64,000 nucleotides of DNA. It comes from Amycolatopsis vastitatis. GTDB taxonomy: Bacteria > Actinomycetota > Actinomycetes > Mycobacteriales > Pseudonocardiaceae. Each line of letters starts with the position of its first letter. Positions within the stretch are counted from its first letter, which is position 1. The notes under the pieces are model-generated. The model saw only the letters and a list, made by a program, of their open reading frames with translations. It had not been told where the DNA came from and searched no databases. Positions 35,529 through 43,280 of this stretch are shown here, one piece after another. The DNA lies in assembly GCF_002234595.1 (NCBI RefSeq), contig NZ_NMUL01000016.1, positions 248,001-312,000 on the forward strand. Reading direction: 5' to 3'. The position numbers and the translations under genes were made by a program.

Positions 35529-36064
35529 GCGTTCTTCTTCCGGGTGGCCAGCCAGACGAACAGGACGATCGAGACGGCGCCGCCGAACACGCTGACCATC
35601 GAGCCGAGCAGCGTGTGGCCCCAGTAGTAACCCTCGTCGGTGCCGAACCAGTGCACGAGACCGACGATCGTGAGAATGCGCAACTGGTTCACCAGTACGA
35701 CGACGACAGCGGAAATACCGAGCGAAAAGAAGAGCCGCCGCGCATTCGAAGGCCGGAAGTACATCATGACCATCGTCACAACGAACAGCGGGAGCAAAAG
35801 GAACGCCGAAGAACATTCCGGCGTCATTCTCAACCCGAATGGAGCAGCACTGGTCAACCCAAAGTAAACGGACTCCCGATCGGGGGCGACATAAACACCC
35901 GATGTAGTGAACAGATCGAGGATCGCCCCGGCGAGCCGCACTTCCAGTTCGCGGTAGAACCGCTCGGCCAGCACCACCACGACACCCGCGGCCGCCAGCG
36001 CACTCAACGCCACGACCAGCGGAAACCGTGCCATTCCTGAGTTCGGAGCGCTCGCTACGGCCAC
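35525..36064 (-). CDS. Exosortase/archaeosortase-like transpeptidase
   Basis: A 179-residue integral membrane protein with about five helices. The exosortase catalytic triad is visible in order: Cys84 (RMTPECSSAFLL), Arg129 (LVNQLRILTI) and His150 (YYWGHTLLGS). Such enzymes cut a C-terminal membrane sorting signal from a surface protein and may attach it elsewhere. The GTG at 36064 is chosen for its AGAGG site 6 bp upstream; the frame is open to 36358, but that would erase the divergent promoter region. By hand count 35641-35940 is about 57% GC, far below the surroundings, a sign of transfer. It forms an operon with the glycosyltransferase and is divergent from a candidate substrate gene. Confidence 0.82.
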   Translation of the reverse strand: MAVASAPNSGMARFPLVVALSALAAAGVVVVLAERFYRELEVRLAGAILDLFTTSGVYVAPDRESVYFGLTSAAPFGLRMTPECSSAFLLLPLFVVTMVMMYFRPSNARRLFFSLGISAVVVVLVNQLRILTIVGLVHWFGTDEGYYWGHTLLGSMVSVFGGAVSIVLFVWLATRKKNA

Positions 36065-36395
36065 GACGTTCCTCTCGCTGTCGATTCTTCGATCAAGCTG
36101 CGGACCCCGGGCGAGCGTAGGACATGTGTGCCGCGCGTTTCCACTCGGCAGGGTGGAAACGCCGCCCCAATCGGCGGGAACTTCATCGAACTTGTTACGC
36201 CGTTCGAGTGACGTCGAACGCGACCTGCGAAAACGTCGGCAGGCCATACCCGATCCGGTGATTCGGGAAATATCGAGTGCTATTCGCGCCGCTCTTCGCG
36301 ATAGTCGATCCGCGTGCCGAGTTCGAGGCAAAGCCGGTTCGATCCGCGCCGCCGTCACGCACCCCCCGATAAATCCAGCGAATTCGGAGGATCAG
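36065..36395. promoter_or_regulatory. Divergent control region of the exosortase and anchor-protein operons
   Basis: 331 bp with no supported gene, noticeably AT-richer than average (for example near 36180-36310). It must carry both promoters. The only open frames are extensions of the flanking genes without ribosome sites. Confidence 0.55.
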
Positions 36396-37166
36396 TTGAA
36401 GAAGAGCTCCCTCGTGCGCCGTGGCGGCTTGCTCGCCGCGGTCGTGGCGAGCGTCGTGCTCGCCGGCGCGGCCCCCGCGTCGGCGGCCCCCGGCGACGGG
36501 TCCGCGTACGGCGTCAAGGTCGACGTCAAGCTGCTCGGCCAGGAAGCGGTGCAGGCGGGCCCGTTCGCGGCCGCGAACACCGCCGGCCCGACCAGCAGCA
36601 GCCTCGCGAAGGTGGACCTGACCGGCATCCTCAAGGCCGGCGCGGTCAACACCGAGGCCAAGCGCGACGAGAACTCCGGTGCGGTGACGGCGAAGGCGAG
36701 CACCGCCGACGTCGGGCTGCCACTGCTCAAGCCGGCCCTCGGCGACGTCGGCATCAAGCTCGTCGAGGCGGTCTGCACCGCGACGCAGAAGGGCGTCGAA
36801 GGCAGCACGAAGCTGGTCGGCGCGAACCTCGGCAGCATCGGTGCCGTCGATGCCGCCCCGGCGCCGAACACGCTGATCAAGGTGGGCCTCGGCCCGGTCA
36901 ACGTCGCGACGATCATCCTGAACGAGCAGATCGAGAACAAGGACGGCAGCCTCACGGTCAACGCCGTCCACGTGAAGCTGCTCGGCGCAGGCCTCAAGGC
37001 CCTCGGCTCGGGTGACGTGATCGTGTCGTCGGCGACCTGCGGGCCGGCCGCGCCGCCGATGCCGCTGGCGTCCGGCGCGGGCCTGTGGATCGGGCTCGGC
37101 CTGCTCGGCGCCGTCGCGGTGCCGGCGGGCACGCGCCTCCTCCGCCGTCGTTCCGCGCGAGCCTGA
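36396..37166 (+). CDS. Choice-of-anchor P family surface protein
   Basis: A 256-residue exported protein starting at a TTG with GGAGG 5 bp upstream. A signal peptide ends near ASA (about residue 30). The body repeats the family's beta motifs (VKVDVKLLG, LAKVDLTGILKAGAVNTEA, VTAKASTADVGLPLL) and ends with ILNEQIENKDG, LTVNAVHVKLLG and GDVIVSSATCG, which I recognise as the choice-of-anchor P pattern. The C-terminus is a tripartite sorting tail: PPMPLASGAG, a helix at about 228-247, then RLLRRRSARA. There is no LPxTG-like motif. The family is named for homologues that end in different anchoring signals; divergence from the exosortase gene suggests it is that enzyme's substrate (inference). Confidence 0.82.
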   Translation: MKKSSLVRRGGLLAAVVASVVLAGAAPASAAPGDGSAYGVKVDVKLLGQEAVQAGPFAAANTAGPTSSSLAKVDLTGILKAGAVNTEAKRDENSGAVTAKASTADVGLPLLKPALGDVGIKLVEAVCTATQKGVEGSTKLVGANLGSIGAVDAAPAPNTLIKVGLGPVNVATIILNEQIENKDGSLTVNAVHVKLLGAGLKALGSGDVIVSSATCGPAAPPMPLASGAGLWIGLGLLGAVAVPAGTRLLRRRSARA

Positions 37167-37177
37167 GCGAGGTCCGG

Positions 37178-37357
37178 ATGTACAAGATGCCGGGCGCCGG
37201 AGTCGGCGTGGCCGGGGGCGGGGTCGGCACCCTCGCCGCCACCGGCGCCGACATCGGGTGGTGGCTGGCCGTCGGCGTGCTCCTGGTCCTGCTCGGGACC
37301 GGCGCGCTGATCGCCGTCCACCGCCGCAACCGCCGTCTCTCCCAGGCGCGGGATTGA
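37178..37357 (+). CDS. 59-residue mini-protein carrying a class E sortase (LAATG) signal
   Basis: Only 59 residues: a glycine-rich start (MPGAGVGVAGGGVG), LAATG at 19-23 followed by AD, a membrane helix at 27-47, and a basic end HRRNRR. This is a complete actinobacterial class E sortase sorting signal (LAxTG, helix, Arg tail) with almost no passenger and no signal peptide. The ATG at 37178 has GAGG 5 bp upstream and lies 11 bp after the anchor-protein stop, so the two genes are co-transcribed. It could be a real tiny wall-linked peptide or the remnant of a larger protein. No sortase gene is in the window. Confidence 0.75.
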   Translation: MYKMPGAGVGVAGGGVGTLAATGADIGWWLAVGVLLVLLGTGALIAVHRRNRRLSQARD

Positions 37358-37451
37358 GACACGGGCCGTCGGCGTGCGCCCCTCGCACGCCGGCGGCCCA
37401 TCGGGGGACATTTCCTGGATACTCGACTATGTGGAGAAGGAGCACCGCACG

Positions 37452-38603
37452 GTGGATGTGATGGTGCTGGCCGGGACCCGGCCGGAAGCGCTCAAGCTCG
37501 CGCCGCTCGCGCTGGCGCTGGACAGGCATCCGGTGCTGCGGCCGGTCCTGGTGCACAGCGGCCAGCACGCGGGCATGGTCGAGCAGGCCCTGGAACCGTT
37601 CGGCCTGGCCGTGGACGAGTGGCTTGACGTGCCACCGCGCGTCACCGGCAGCCAGGCGGAGCTCGTGGCCGGCCAGCTGCCCGCGCTCGACGGCGTGCTG
37701 CGCCGGTACGCCCCGGCCGCACTGGTCGTCCAGGGCGACACCACGACGACGCTCGCGGGCGCGCTGGCCGCGTTCTGGCTGGGCGTCCCGGTGGTGCACC
37801 TGGAAGCCGGGCTCCGCACGCACGACCTCGCGGCGCCGTTCCCGGAGGAGGGCGCGCGGCAGATGGTGTCGCGGATCGCCGCCCTGCACCTGGCGCCGAC
37901 CCTCGGCGCGGCGGCGGCACTGCGCACGGAAGGCGTTGCGCGGCAACGGATCGCCGTCACCGGCAACACCATCGTCGACGCGGTGCTGGAGGTCGCGGCC
38001 CGTGACGTCCCGGCGCGGGACACGGCGCTGGCGTTGCTGGAGATGGAGATCGCGGAGGCGGGTGAACGGCTGGTGCTCGTGACGTCGCACCGCCGCGAGT
38101 CCTGGGGCGAACCGCTCGAGCGGACGCTGGCCGCGGTGCAGCTGATCGTGGCCGAGCACCCGGACGTCCAGGTGCTGTTCCCGGCCCACCCGAACCCGCA
38201 GGTCCGCGGCCAGGTCGAGGCGACGCTGGGCGGGCTGCCGCGCGTGACGGTCACGGACCCGCTGGAGTACCCGGACCTGGTCCGCGCGTTGCGGCTGGCG
38301 TCGCTGGTGCTGACGGACTCGGGCGGCATCCAGGAGGAGGCCCCGACGTTCGGCACCCCGGTGCTGGTGCTGCGGGACGTCACCGAGCGGGCTGAGGTCG
38401 TCGAGGCCGGGTGCGCGTGGCTCGTCGGGACGGGCACCGCCCGCATCGCCGACACGGCGGCCCGGATCCTGAGTGGTGAGCTGCGTCCCGCGCAGGTCGG
38501 GAACCCTTACGGCGACGGCAATGCGGCGGTCCTGGCGGTGGCGGCGATCGAGGAGCTGCTCGGGGTGGCGTCCGCGGCCCGGCGCGAGGTCGCGGCTTCC
38601 TGA
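37452..38603 (+). CDS. wecB: UDP-N-acetylglucosamine 2-epimerase (non-hydrolysing)
   Basis: A 383-residue GT-B-fold enzyme interconverting UDP-GlcNAc and UDP-ManNAc. Motifs: VLAGTRPEALKLAPL at the N-terminus, LVVQGDTTTTLAGALA, VVHLEAGLRTHDLAAPFPEE, TSHRRESWGEP, and the C-terminal LTDSGGIQEEAPTFGTPVLVLRD. The GTG at 37452 gives MDVMVLAGTRPE with AAGGAG 9 bp upstream. Its place in the island suggests a ManNAc-containing polymer as product of, or primer for, the nearby glycosyltransferase (inference). Confidence 0.93.
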   Translation: MDVMVLAGTRPEALKLAPLALALDRHPVLRPVLVHSGQHAGMVEQALEPFGLAVDEWLDVPPRVTGSQAELVAGQLPALDGVLRRYAPAALVVQGDTTTTLAGALAAFWLGVPVVHLEAGLRTHDLAAPFPEEGARQMVSRIAALHLAPTLGAAAALRTEGVARQRIAVTGNTIVDAVLEVAARDVPARDTALALLEMEIAEAGERLVLVTSHRRESWGEPLERTLAAVQLIVAEHPDVQVLFPAHPNPQVRGQVEATLGGLPRVTVTDPLEYPDLVRALRLASLVLTDSGGIQEEAPTFGTPVLVLRDVTERAEVVEAGCAWLVGTGTARIADTAARILSGELRPAQVGNPYGDGNAAVLAVAAIEELLGVASAARREVAAS

Positions 38604-38622
38604 GTCCCCGGCCCGGCGCTCT

Positions 38623-39552
38623 TCAGCGCGGGGAATTCCCGTCGCCGAGCAGCGCCCGCCGCAGCGGCTCGCGCCAGGCGGCGAGGTCCAGGTCGAAGGC
38701 GCCGAAGTCCGTGCCGAACTCCCAGTAGGCCCAGCTCATCCCGAGCCGCTCGGCCTCGGCCCGGACGAAGGTCGTCCACCGCGCGCGAGAAGCCATGTCG
38801 GCCCCGGAGAAAGCACCGAACTCGCCGACGAACAGCGGAATCCGCCGGTCCCGGCTCCACGCCGCGACTTCGGCCAGCTCATCGCGTACGGCGTTCTCGT
38901 CTGCGGTGTTCCCCCAGGTACGGCCGAGCCATCGGTCCGCACCCTCGACCCATCCGGCGCCCTGGTGGGTGAACTCGAACGGGGCGTAGTAGTGGATCGT
39001 GGCGATCAGGTGGTCGTCGTCGGGTACGGACAGCTCGTTCAGCGCTTCGGGGCCGTTCATCTCGGCGGGCCCGATGATCACGGTGCGTTCCGGGTTCACC
39101 GCACGGACGACGGCGAGTGCCTCGGCCAGGACGACGTTCCACCGGGCCGCCGTGAGGTGTCCGCGCGGCTCGTTGAGCAGCTCGAAGCAGAGCCTGCCGG
39201 GGTGGTCGGCGTAGCGTGCCGCGATCTGCTGCCACAGCGCGAGAAAGCGTGGCCGGTGTTCCTCCGGCTCGGCGCAGAATTCGTGGTAGTGGTGGACGTT
39301 CACCACGACGTTCAGACCACGGCGGAGCGCCGCGTCCACACCGGCGTCGACGCGCTCGAAGAAGGCCGGATCGATCGAATACGGCGGGGCGGCCTCCGCG
39401 TGGGCCGACCACCGGACCGGCAGTCGGACGGTGTCGAAACCGGCCTCGGCCACTTCGTCGAAATACCGCTCGTCGAGCGGCAGCTCCGGACCGTCACCCA
39501 ACGCGTCGAGCGCGTTGCCGAAGTTGATTCCCCGCCCCAGCCCCCGGTTCAT
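38623..39552 (-). CDS. Glycoside hydrolase family 5 (cellulase-like)
   Basis: A 309-residue (beta/alpha)8-barrel glycosidase. N-terminal GRGINFGNALD, the VRLPVRW strand, HHYHEFC, acid/base Glu in FELLNEPRG, HYYAPFEFTHQG, and nucleophile Glu in FVGEFGAF are all present, as in GH5 endoglucanases. There is no signal peptide, so it is cytoplasmic or leaves by an unknown route, which is unusual for a polysaccharide endohydrolase. Its ATG is 1 bp after the tsaD stop (TGACATG), so it rides on the t6A operon. It may trim the polymer made by the island's glycosyltransferase, as cellulase-like genes do in bacterial cellulose operons (inference). Confidence 0.88.
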   Translation of the reverse strand: MNRGLGRGINFGNALDALGDGPELPLDERYFDEVAEAGFDTVRLPVRWSAHAEAAPPYSIDPAFFERVDAGVDAALRRGLNVVVNVHHYHEFCAEPEEHRPRFLALWQQIAARYADHPGRLCFELLNEPRGHLTAARWNVVLAEALAVVRAVNPERTVIIGPAEMNGPEALNELSVPDDDHLIATIHYYAPFEFTHQGAGWVEGADRWLGRTWGNTADENAVRDELAEVAAWSRDRRIPLFVGEFGAFSGADMASRARWTTFVRAEAERLGMSWAYWEFGTDFGAFDLDLAAWREPLRRALLGDGNSPR

Positions 39553-39553
39553 G

Positions 39554-40600
39554 TCAGAGCGAGACCACCTCGACCGGCAACGCCGGGTTCGCGCTGAAGT
39601 CCAACGCCGCCGTCGGGCGCTTCGCCGCCACCACGTGCGCACCCAGTGCCGCGATCATCGCGCCGTTGTCCGTGCACAGCCGCGGGCGCGGGACGCGCAG
39701 CTCGATCCCCGCCGCCGCGCAGCGCTCGGCCGCCAGCTCCTTCAGCCGCGAGTTCGCCGCCACGCCACCGGAAATCACCATCGTGCCGATTCCCTGCTCC
39801 TTCGCCGCGCGGATCGCCTTCGCGGTCAGCACGTCCGCGACGGCCTCCTGGAACGACGCCGCGACGTCGTCCACCGGGATCTCCTCGCCGCGGCGAGCCG
39901 CGCCTTCGACCCAGCGGGCCACCGCCGTCTTCAAGCCGGAGAAGGAAAAGTCGAACTTCGCGTCGCGCGGGCCCGTCATGCCGCGGGGGAACGCGATCGC
40001 CGCCGGGTCGCCGTTCTTGGCCGCGTTGTCGATCGGCGGGCCGCCCGGGTAGGGCAGGCCGAGGACGCGCGCGACCTTGTCGTACGCCTCCCCCGCCGCG
40101 TCGTCCACTGTGGACCCCAGTTCGGTGATCGACGACGCGATGTCGTCGACGCGCAGCAGCTGCGTGTGGCCGCCCGAAACCAGCAGGGCCAGGCAGGGCG
40201 CAGGCAACGGGCCGTGCTGCAGCGTGTCCACCGCGATGTGCCCGGCCAGGTGGTTGACGCCGTACAGCGGCACGTCCAGCGCCGTCGCGTACGCCTTCGC
40301 CGCCGAGACGCCCACGAGCAGCGCGCCCGCCAGGCCCGGCCCGGCGGTCACCGCGATGGCGTCCACATCGGACAGGGTGAGCCCGGCCTTCTCGAAGGCG
40401 CGTTCCGTGGTCGGGACCATCGCCTCCAGGTGCGCGCGGCTGGCGACCTCGGGCACCACGCCGCCGAAGCGGGCGTGCTGCTCCACACTGGAGGCGACCT
40501 CGTCGGCCAGCAGCTCGACCGCGCCGTCGTCGTGCAGGCGGACCAGGCCGACGCCGGTCTCGTCGCACGAGCTCTCGATGCCCATGATGATGCGTGACAT
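39554..40600 (-). CDS. tsaD: tRNA N6-adenosine threonylcarbamoyltransferase
   Basis: A 348-residue ASKHA-fold enzyme that transfers threonylcarbamoyl to A37 of ANN-decoding tRNAs. IMGIESSCDETG at the N-terminus, iron ligands His117 and His121 (NHLAGHIAVD), LLVSGGHTQLL and the C-terminal CTDNGAMIAALG are diagnostic. It overlaps the rimI stop by 1 bp (TGATG) and is followed after 1 bp by the GH5 gene. In M. tuberculosis it is next to groES; here a 7-kb island intervenes. Confidence 0.97.
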   Translation of the reverse strand: MSRIIMGIESSCDETGVGLVRLHDDGAVELLADEVASSVEQHARFGGVVPEVASRAHLEAMVPTTERAFEKAGLTLSDVDAIAVTAGPGLAGALLVGVSAAKAYATALDVPLYGVNHLAGHIAVDTLQHGPLPAPCLALLVSGGHTQLLRVDDIASSITELGSTVDDAAGEAYDKVARVLGLPYPGGPPIDNAAKNGDPAAIAFPRGMTGPRDAKFDFSFSGLKTAVARWVEGAARRGEEIPVDDVAASFQEAVADVLTAKAIRAAKEQGIGTMVISGGVAANSRLKELAAERCAAAGIELRVPRPRLCTDNGAMIAALGAHVVAAKRPTAALDFSANPALPVEVVSL

Positions 40601-41079
40601 CAGCCTGCTACCTCGTCTCGCGCCCGCGCCGGGCGGACCATCGTGTACGCGTCGGCGCCGGAGGGCTGGTAGTAGCGCTTCCGGATGCCGAGCCGTTCGA
40701 AGCCGTGGCTCTCGTACAGCCCGAGAGCCGTCGTGTTGTCCGTGCGGACCTCGAGGAACACCGGTGCCTCGAACTCGTCGGCCCGCTCGAGCAGCGCCCG
40801 CAGCAGCGCCTTGCCGATGCCCTGGCCCTGGTACTCGGGCGCGACGCCGATGGTGTGCACGGTCGCCTCGTACTCGCCGCGGCGGCGCCCGACGACGGCC
40901 AGCCCGGCGTAGCCGAGGAGCTCGTCACCCTCGTCCGGGCGCGCGGCGAGGTAGAAGTTGCCCGCGTCCAGCTCGGAGTGGAAGGCGCGGGAGCTCCACG
41001 GGTCGTCGCCCGGGAAGAGGATCTGCTCGATCTCCACGCACCGGGCGATGTCCCTGCGGCGCAGCGGCTCGAGTCTCAC
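40600..41079 (-). CDS. rimI: Ribosomal protein S18-alanine N-acetyltransferase
   Basis: A 159-residue GNAT acetyltransferase. The acetyl-CoA pyrophosphate loop is APEYQGQGIGKALLRALL; the substrate-side WSSRAFHSEL and the C-terminal VRTDNTTALGLYESHGFERLG, KRYYQPSGADA are typical of RimI. The position between tsaB and tsaD is the standard actinobacterial arrangement. It overlaps tsaB by 4 bp and tsaD by 1 bp. Confidence 0.95.
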   Translation of the reverse strand: MRLEPLRRRDIARCVEIEQILFPGDDPWSSRAFHSELDAGNFYLAARPDEGDELLGYAGLAVVGRRRGEYEATVHTIGVAPEYQGQGIGKALLRALLERADEFEAPVFLEVRTDNTTALGLYESHGFERLGIRKRYYQPSGADAYTMVRPARARDEVAG

Positions 41080-41756
41080 GGGGCGGTCACCCGTTTCGGC
41101 GCCGCGGGCTCGGTGGCGTCGGGACGGCGCAGGTACAACGGCGTCAGCGGCGCGGGCGGTTCCTTCGCGAGCAAGGCGCTCCGAGCGGCCTTCACCAGCC
41201 CGGCGGGCGAGGGGAAGCGCGGCTCGATCGGCTGGACGTCGAGCACGGCGCCGTAGAGGAGGGCACCGTCCCCGGCCGCCACCTTCACGTCGGTCTCGAC
41301 GTCGGCGGGGCGCTGGACGTGCGGGCCGTCGGTGCGCTGCCCATCGGCGTCGTAGGCGGCCCAGTAGACCTCGCGGCGGCGCGCGTCGGTCATGACGAGG
41401 AAAGCGCTGTCCTCGGCCGTGACGTCAGCGGAGGTGACATCGGCGGCCAGTGCGTCGAGGCTGCAGACCGGGTACACCGGGAGGCCGAGGGCGTGCCCGA
41501 GCGCGGCGGCGGTGGCCATCCCGGCGCGCAGGCCGGTGAAGGGCCCGGGACCGACACCGGCGACGATCGCGTCGAGGTCCTTCAGGGACACTCCGGCGGC
41601 TTCGGCGGCGGCCAGCGCGTGCGGGGTGATCAGCTCACCGTGGGCGCGGGCGTCGACCGTGACGCGCTCACCGCGTGTCTCGACCCGGTCGCCGTCCAGC
41701 GCGACGACACCCGCGGTCACCGCCGGGGTCGAAGTATCGATCGCCAGTACCAACAC
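41076..41756 (-). CDS. tsaB: tRNA threonylcarbamoyladenosine biosynthesis protein TsaB
   Basis: A 226-residue partner of TsaD in t6A synthesis. N-terminal VLAIDTSTPAVTAGVV and IVAGVGPGPFTGLRAGMATA are the family signatures; the second ASKHA half is shorter and lacks the metal site, as normal for TsaB. GTG start. It is separated from tsaE, its usual upstream neighbour, by an opposite-strand two-gene insert (41856-44604). Confidence 0.94.
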   Translation of the reverse strand: MLVLAIDTSTPAVTAGVVALDGDRVETRGERVTVDARAHGELITPHALAAAEAAGVSLKDLDAIVAGVGPGPFTGLRAGMATAAALGHALGLPVYPVCSLDALAADVTSADVTAEDSAFLVMTDARRREVYWAAYDADGQRTDGPHVQRPADVETDVKVAAGDGALLYGAVLDVQPIEPRFPSPAGLVKAARSALLAKEPPAPLTPLYLRRPDATEPAAPKRVTAP

Positions 41757-41855
41757 GGTGTCCCAGCCTACGACCAGCGCCTACGGCTGCTTGCTGCAGG
41801 GGATCGATCCGCGCGGTAACGTGCTGCTCGAGTCCGACACTGGGAGGTCCCCGCG

Positions 41856-43280
41856 GTGCCCGACCCCTTGTTCCCCAAGCTCGGCGACGGCGCCGCCAAA
41901 GAAGCCCTGCGCTTCGGCGACCACACGCTGACCTATGCCGAGCTGGCCGCGGTCGCCGGTGGTCTCGCCCGCGAGCTGCCGCGTGACCGCGTCGCGGTGT
42001 GGGCGACCCCGACCGTGCACACGAGCGTCGCGGTCGTCGCCGCCCTGCTCGCCGGGGTCGCGGCCGTGCCGCTCAACCCGAAGATCGGCGAACGCGAGCT
42101 CGCGCACATCCTGTCCGACTGCGAACCGGCCCTCGTCCTGGCCGAGCCGGGCGCCGAGCTGCCCGAGGGCCTGGCCGCGCTCCCCCGCCGTGACATCCCG
42201 CTGACCGGCGGCGACGCCGGGACGTGGGAAGAGCCGGACCCCGAGACGCCCGCGCTGATCGTCTACACCTCGGGCACCACCGGGCCGCCGAAGGGCGTGG
42301 TCCTTCCCCGCCGCGCGCTCGCGACCACTCTGGACGCCCTCGAGGACGCGTGGGGCTGGACCGGCGGCGACGTCCTGGTGCACGCGCTGCCGCTGTTCCA
42401 CGTGCACGGGCTGATCCTCGGTATCCTCGGCCCGCTGCGCCGTGGCGGCTCGGTGCGTCACCTCGGCCGGTTCTCGACCGACGGCGTCGCGCGGGAGCTG
42501 GCGAACGGCGCCACGATGCTGTTCGGCGTGCCGACGATGTACCACCGCATCGCCGGCGAAGTCGGCGAAAACCCCGAACTCGCCGGCGCGCTGCGGGGCG
42601 CCCGCCTGCTGGTCTCCGGGTCCGCGGCACTGCCGGTGCGCGACCACCAGCGGATCACCGAGGCGACCGGTCAGCAGGTCGTCGAGCGCTACGGCATGAC
42701 CGAGACGCTGATGAACACGAGCGTCCGCGCCGACGGCGAGCGCAAGCCCGGCACGGTCGGCGTGCCGCTGCGCGGGGTGGAACTCCGGCTCGTCGGCGAC
42801 GCCGGTGAAGTGATCGACGACGTCGACGCGGTCGGCGAAATCCAGGTGCGCGGCCCCAACCTGTTCACCGAGTACCTCAACCGCCCGGACGCGACCGCGG
42901 CCGCGTTCGACGGCGGCTGGTTCCGCACCGGCGACATGGCGACGCGCGACGCCGACGGGTACATCCGGATCGTCGGGCGCAAGGCGACCGACCTGATCAA
43001 GAGCGGCGGCTACAAGATCGGCGCGGGCGAGATCGAGAACGCGCTGCTCGAACACCCGGGCGTCGCCGAGGCGGCCGTCACCGGCGAGCCGGACGACGAC
43101 CTCGGCGAGCGGATCGTGGCGTGGATCGTGCCGTCCGGCGAGCCACCGGCCGCCGAGGAGCTCGCCGACCACGTCGCGAAGCTCCTCGCGCCGCACAAGC
43201 GCCCGCGGGTCGTCCGGTACCTGGACGCGTTGCCGCGCAACGACATGGGCAAGGTCATGAAGCGGGCGCTCGGTGCCTAG
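41856..43280 (+). CDS. matB: Malonyl-CoA synthetase (MatB-type acyl-CoA ligase)
   Basis: A 474-residue ANL-family ligase activating malonate (or methylmalonate) to the CoA ester. The adenylation loop YTSGTTGPPKGVVLPRRAL, VPTMYHRIA, ERYGMTETLMNTS, WFRTGDMA and the C-terminal catalytic Lys in RNDMGKVMKR are present. Long stretches match my recollection of Streptomyces MatB (FHVHGLILGILGPLRRGGSV; RGPNLFTEYLNRPDATAAA). The GTG start has GGGAGG 8 bp upstream. Its stop overlaps the carboxyltransferase gene by 8 bp. MatB supplies extender units for polyketides or fatty acids from free malonate. Confidence 0.93.
   Translation: MPDPLFPKLGDGAAKEALRFGDHTLTYAELAAVAGGLARELPRDRVAVWATPTVHTSVAVVAALLAGVAAVPLNPKIGERELAHILSDCEPALVLAEPGAELPEGLAALPRRDIPLTGGDAGTWEEPDPETPALIVYTSGTTGPPKGVVLPRRALATTLDALEDAWGWTGGDVLVHALPLFHVHGLILGILGPLRRGGSVRHLGRFSTDGVARELANGATMLFGVPTMYHRIAGEVGENPELAGALRGARLLVSGSAALPVRDHQRITEATGQQVVERYGMTETLMNTSVRADGERKPGTVGVPLRGVELRLVGDAGEVIDDVDAVGEIQVRGPNLFTEYLNRPDATAAAFDGGWFRTGDMATRDADGYIRIVGRKATDLIKSGGYKIGAGEIENALLEHPGVAEAAVTGEPDDDLGERIVAWIVPSGEPPAAEELADHVAKLLAPHKRPRVVRYLDALPRNDMGKVMKRALGA

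Noticed and set aside
36126..36395. N-terminal extension of the choice-of-anchor P gene to an ATG at 36126
   Set aside because: It would bury the signal peptide behind 90 polar residues; the TTG at 36396 has a proper GGAGG site and gives a normal signal peptide.
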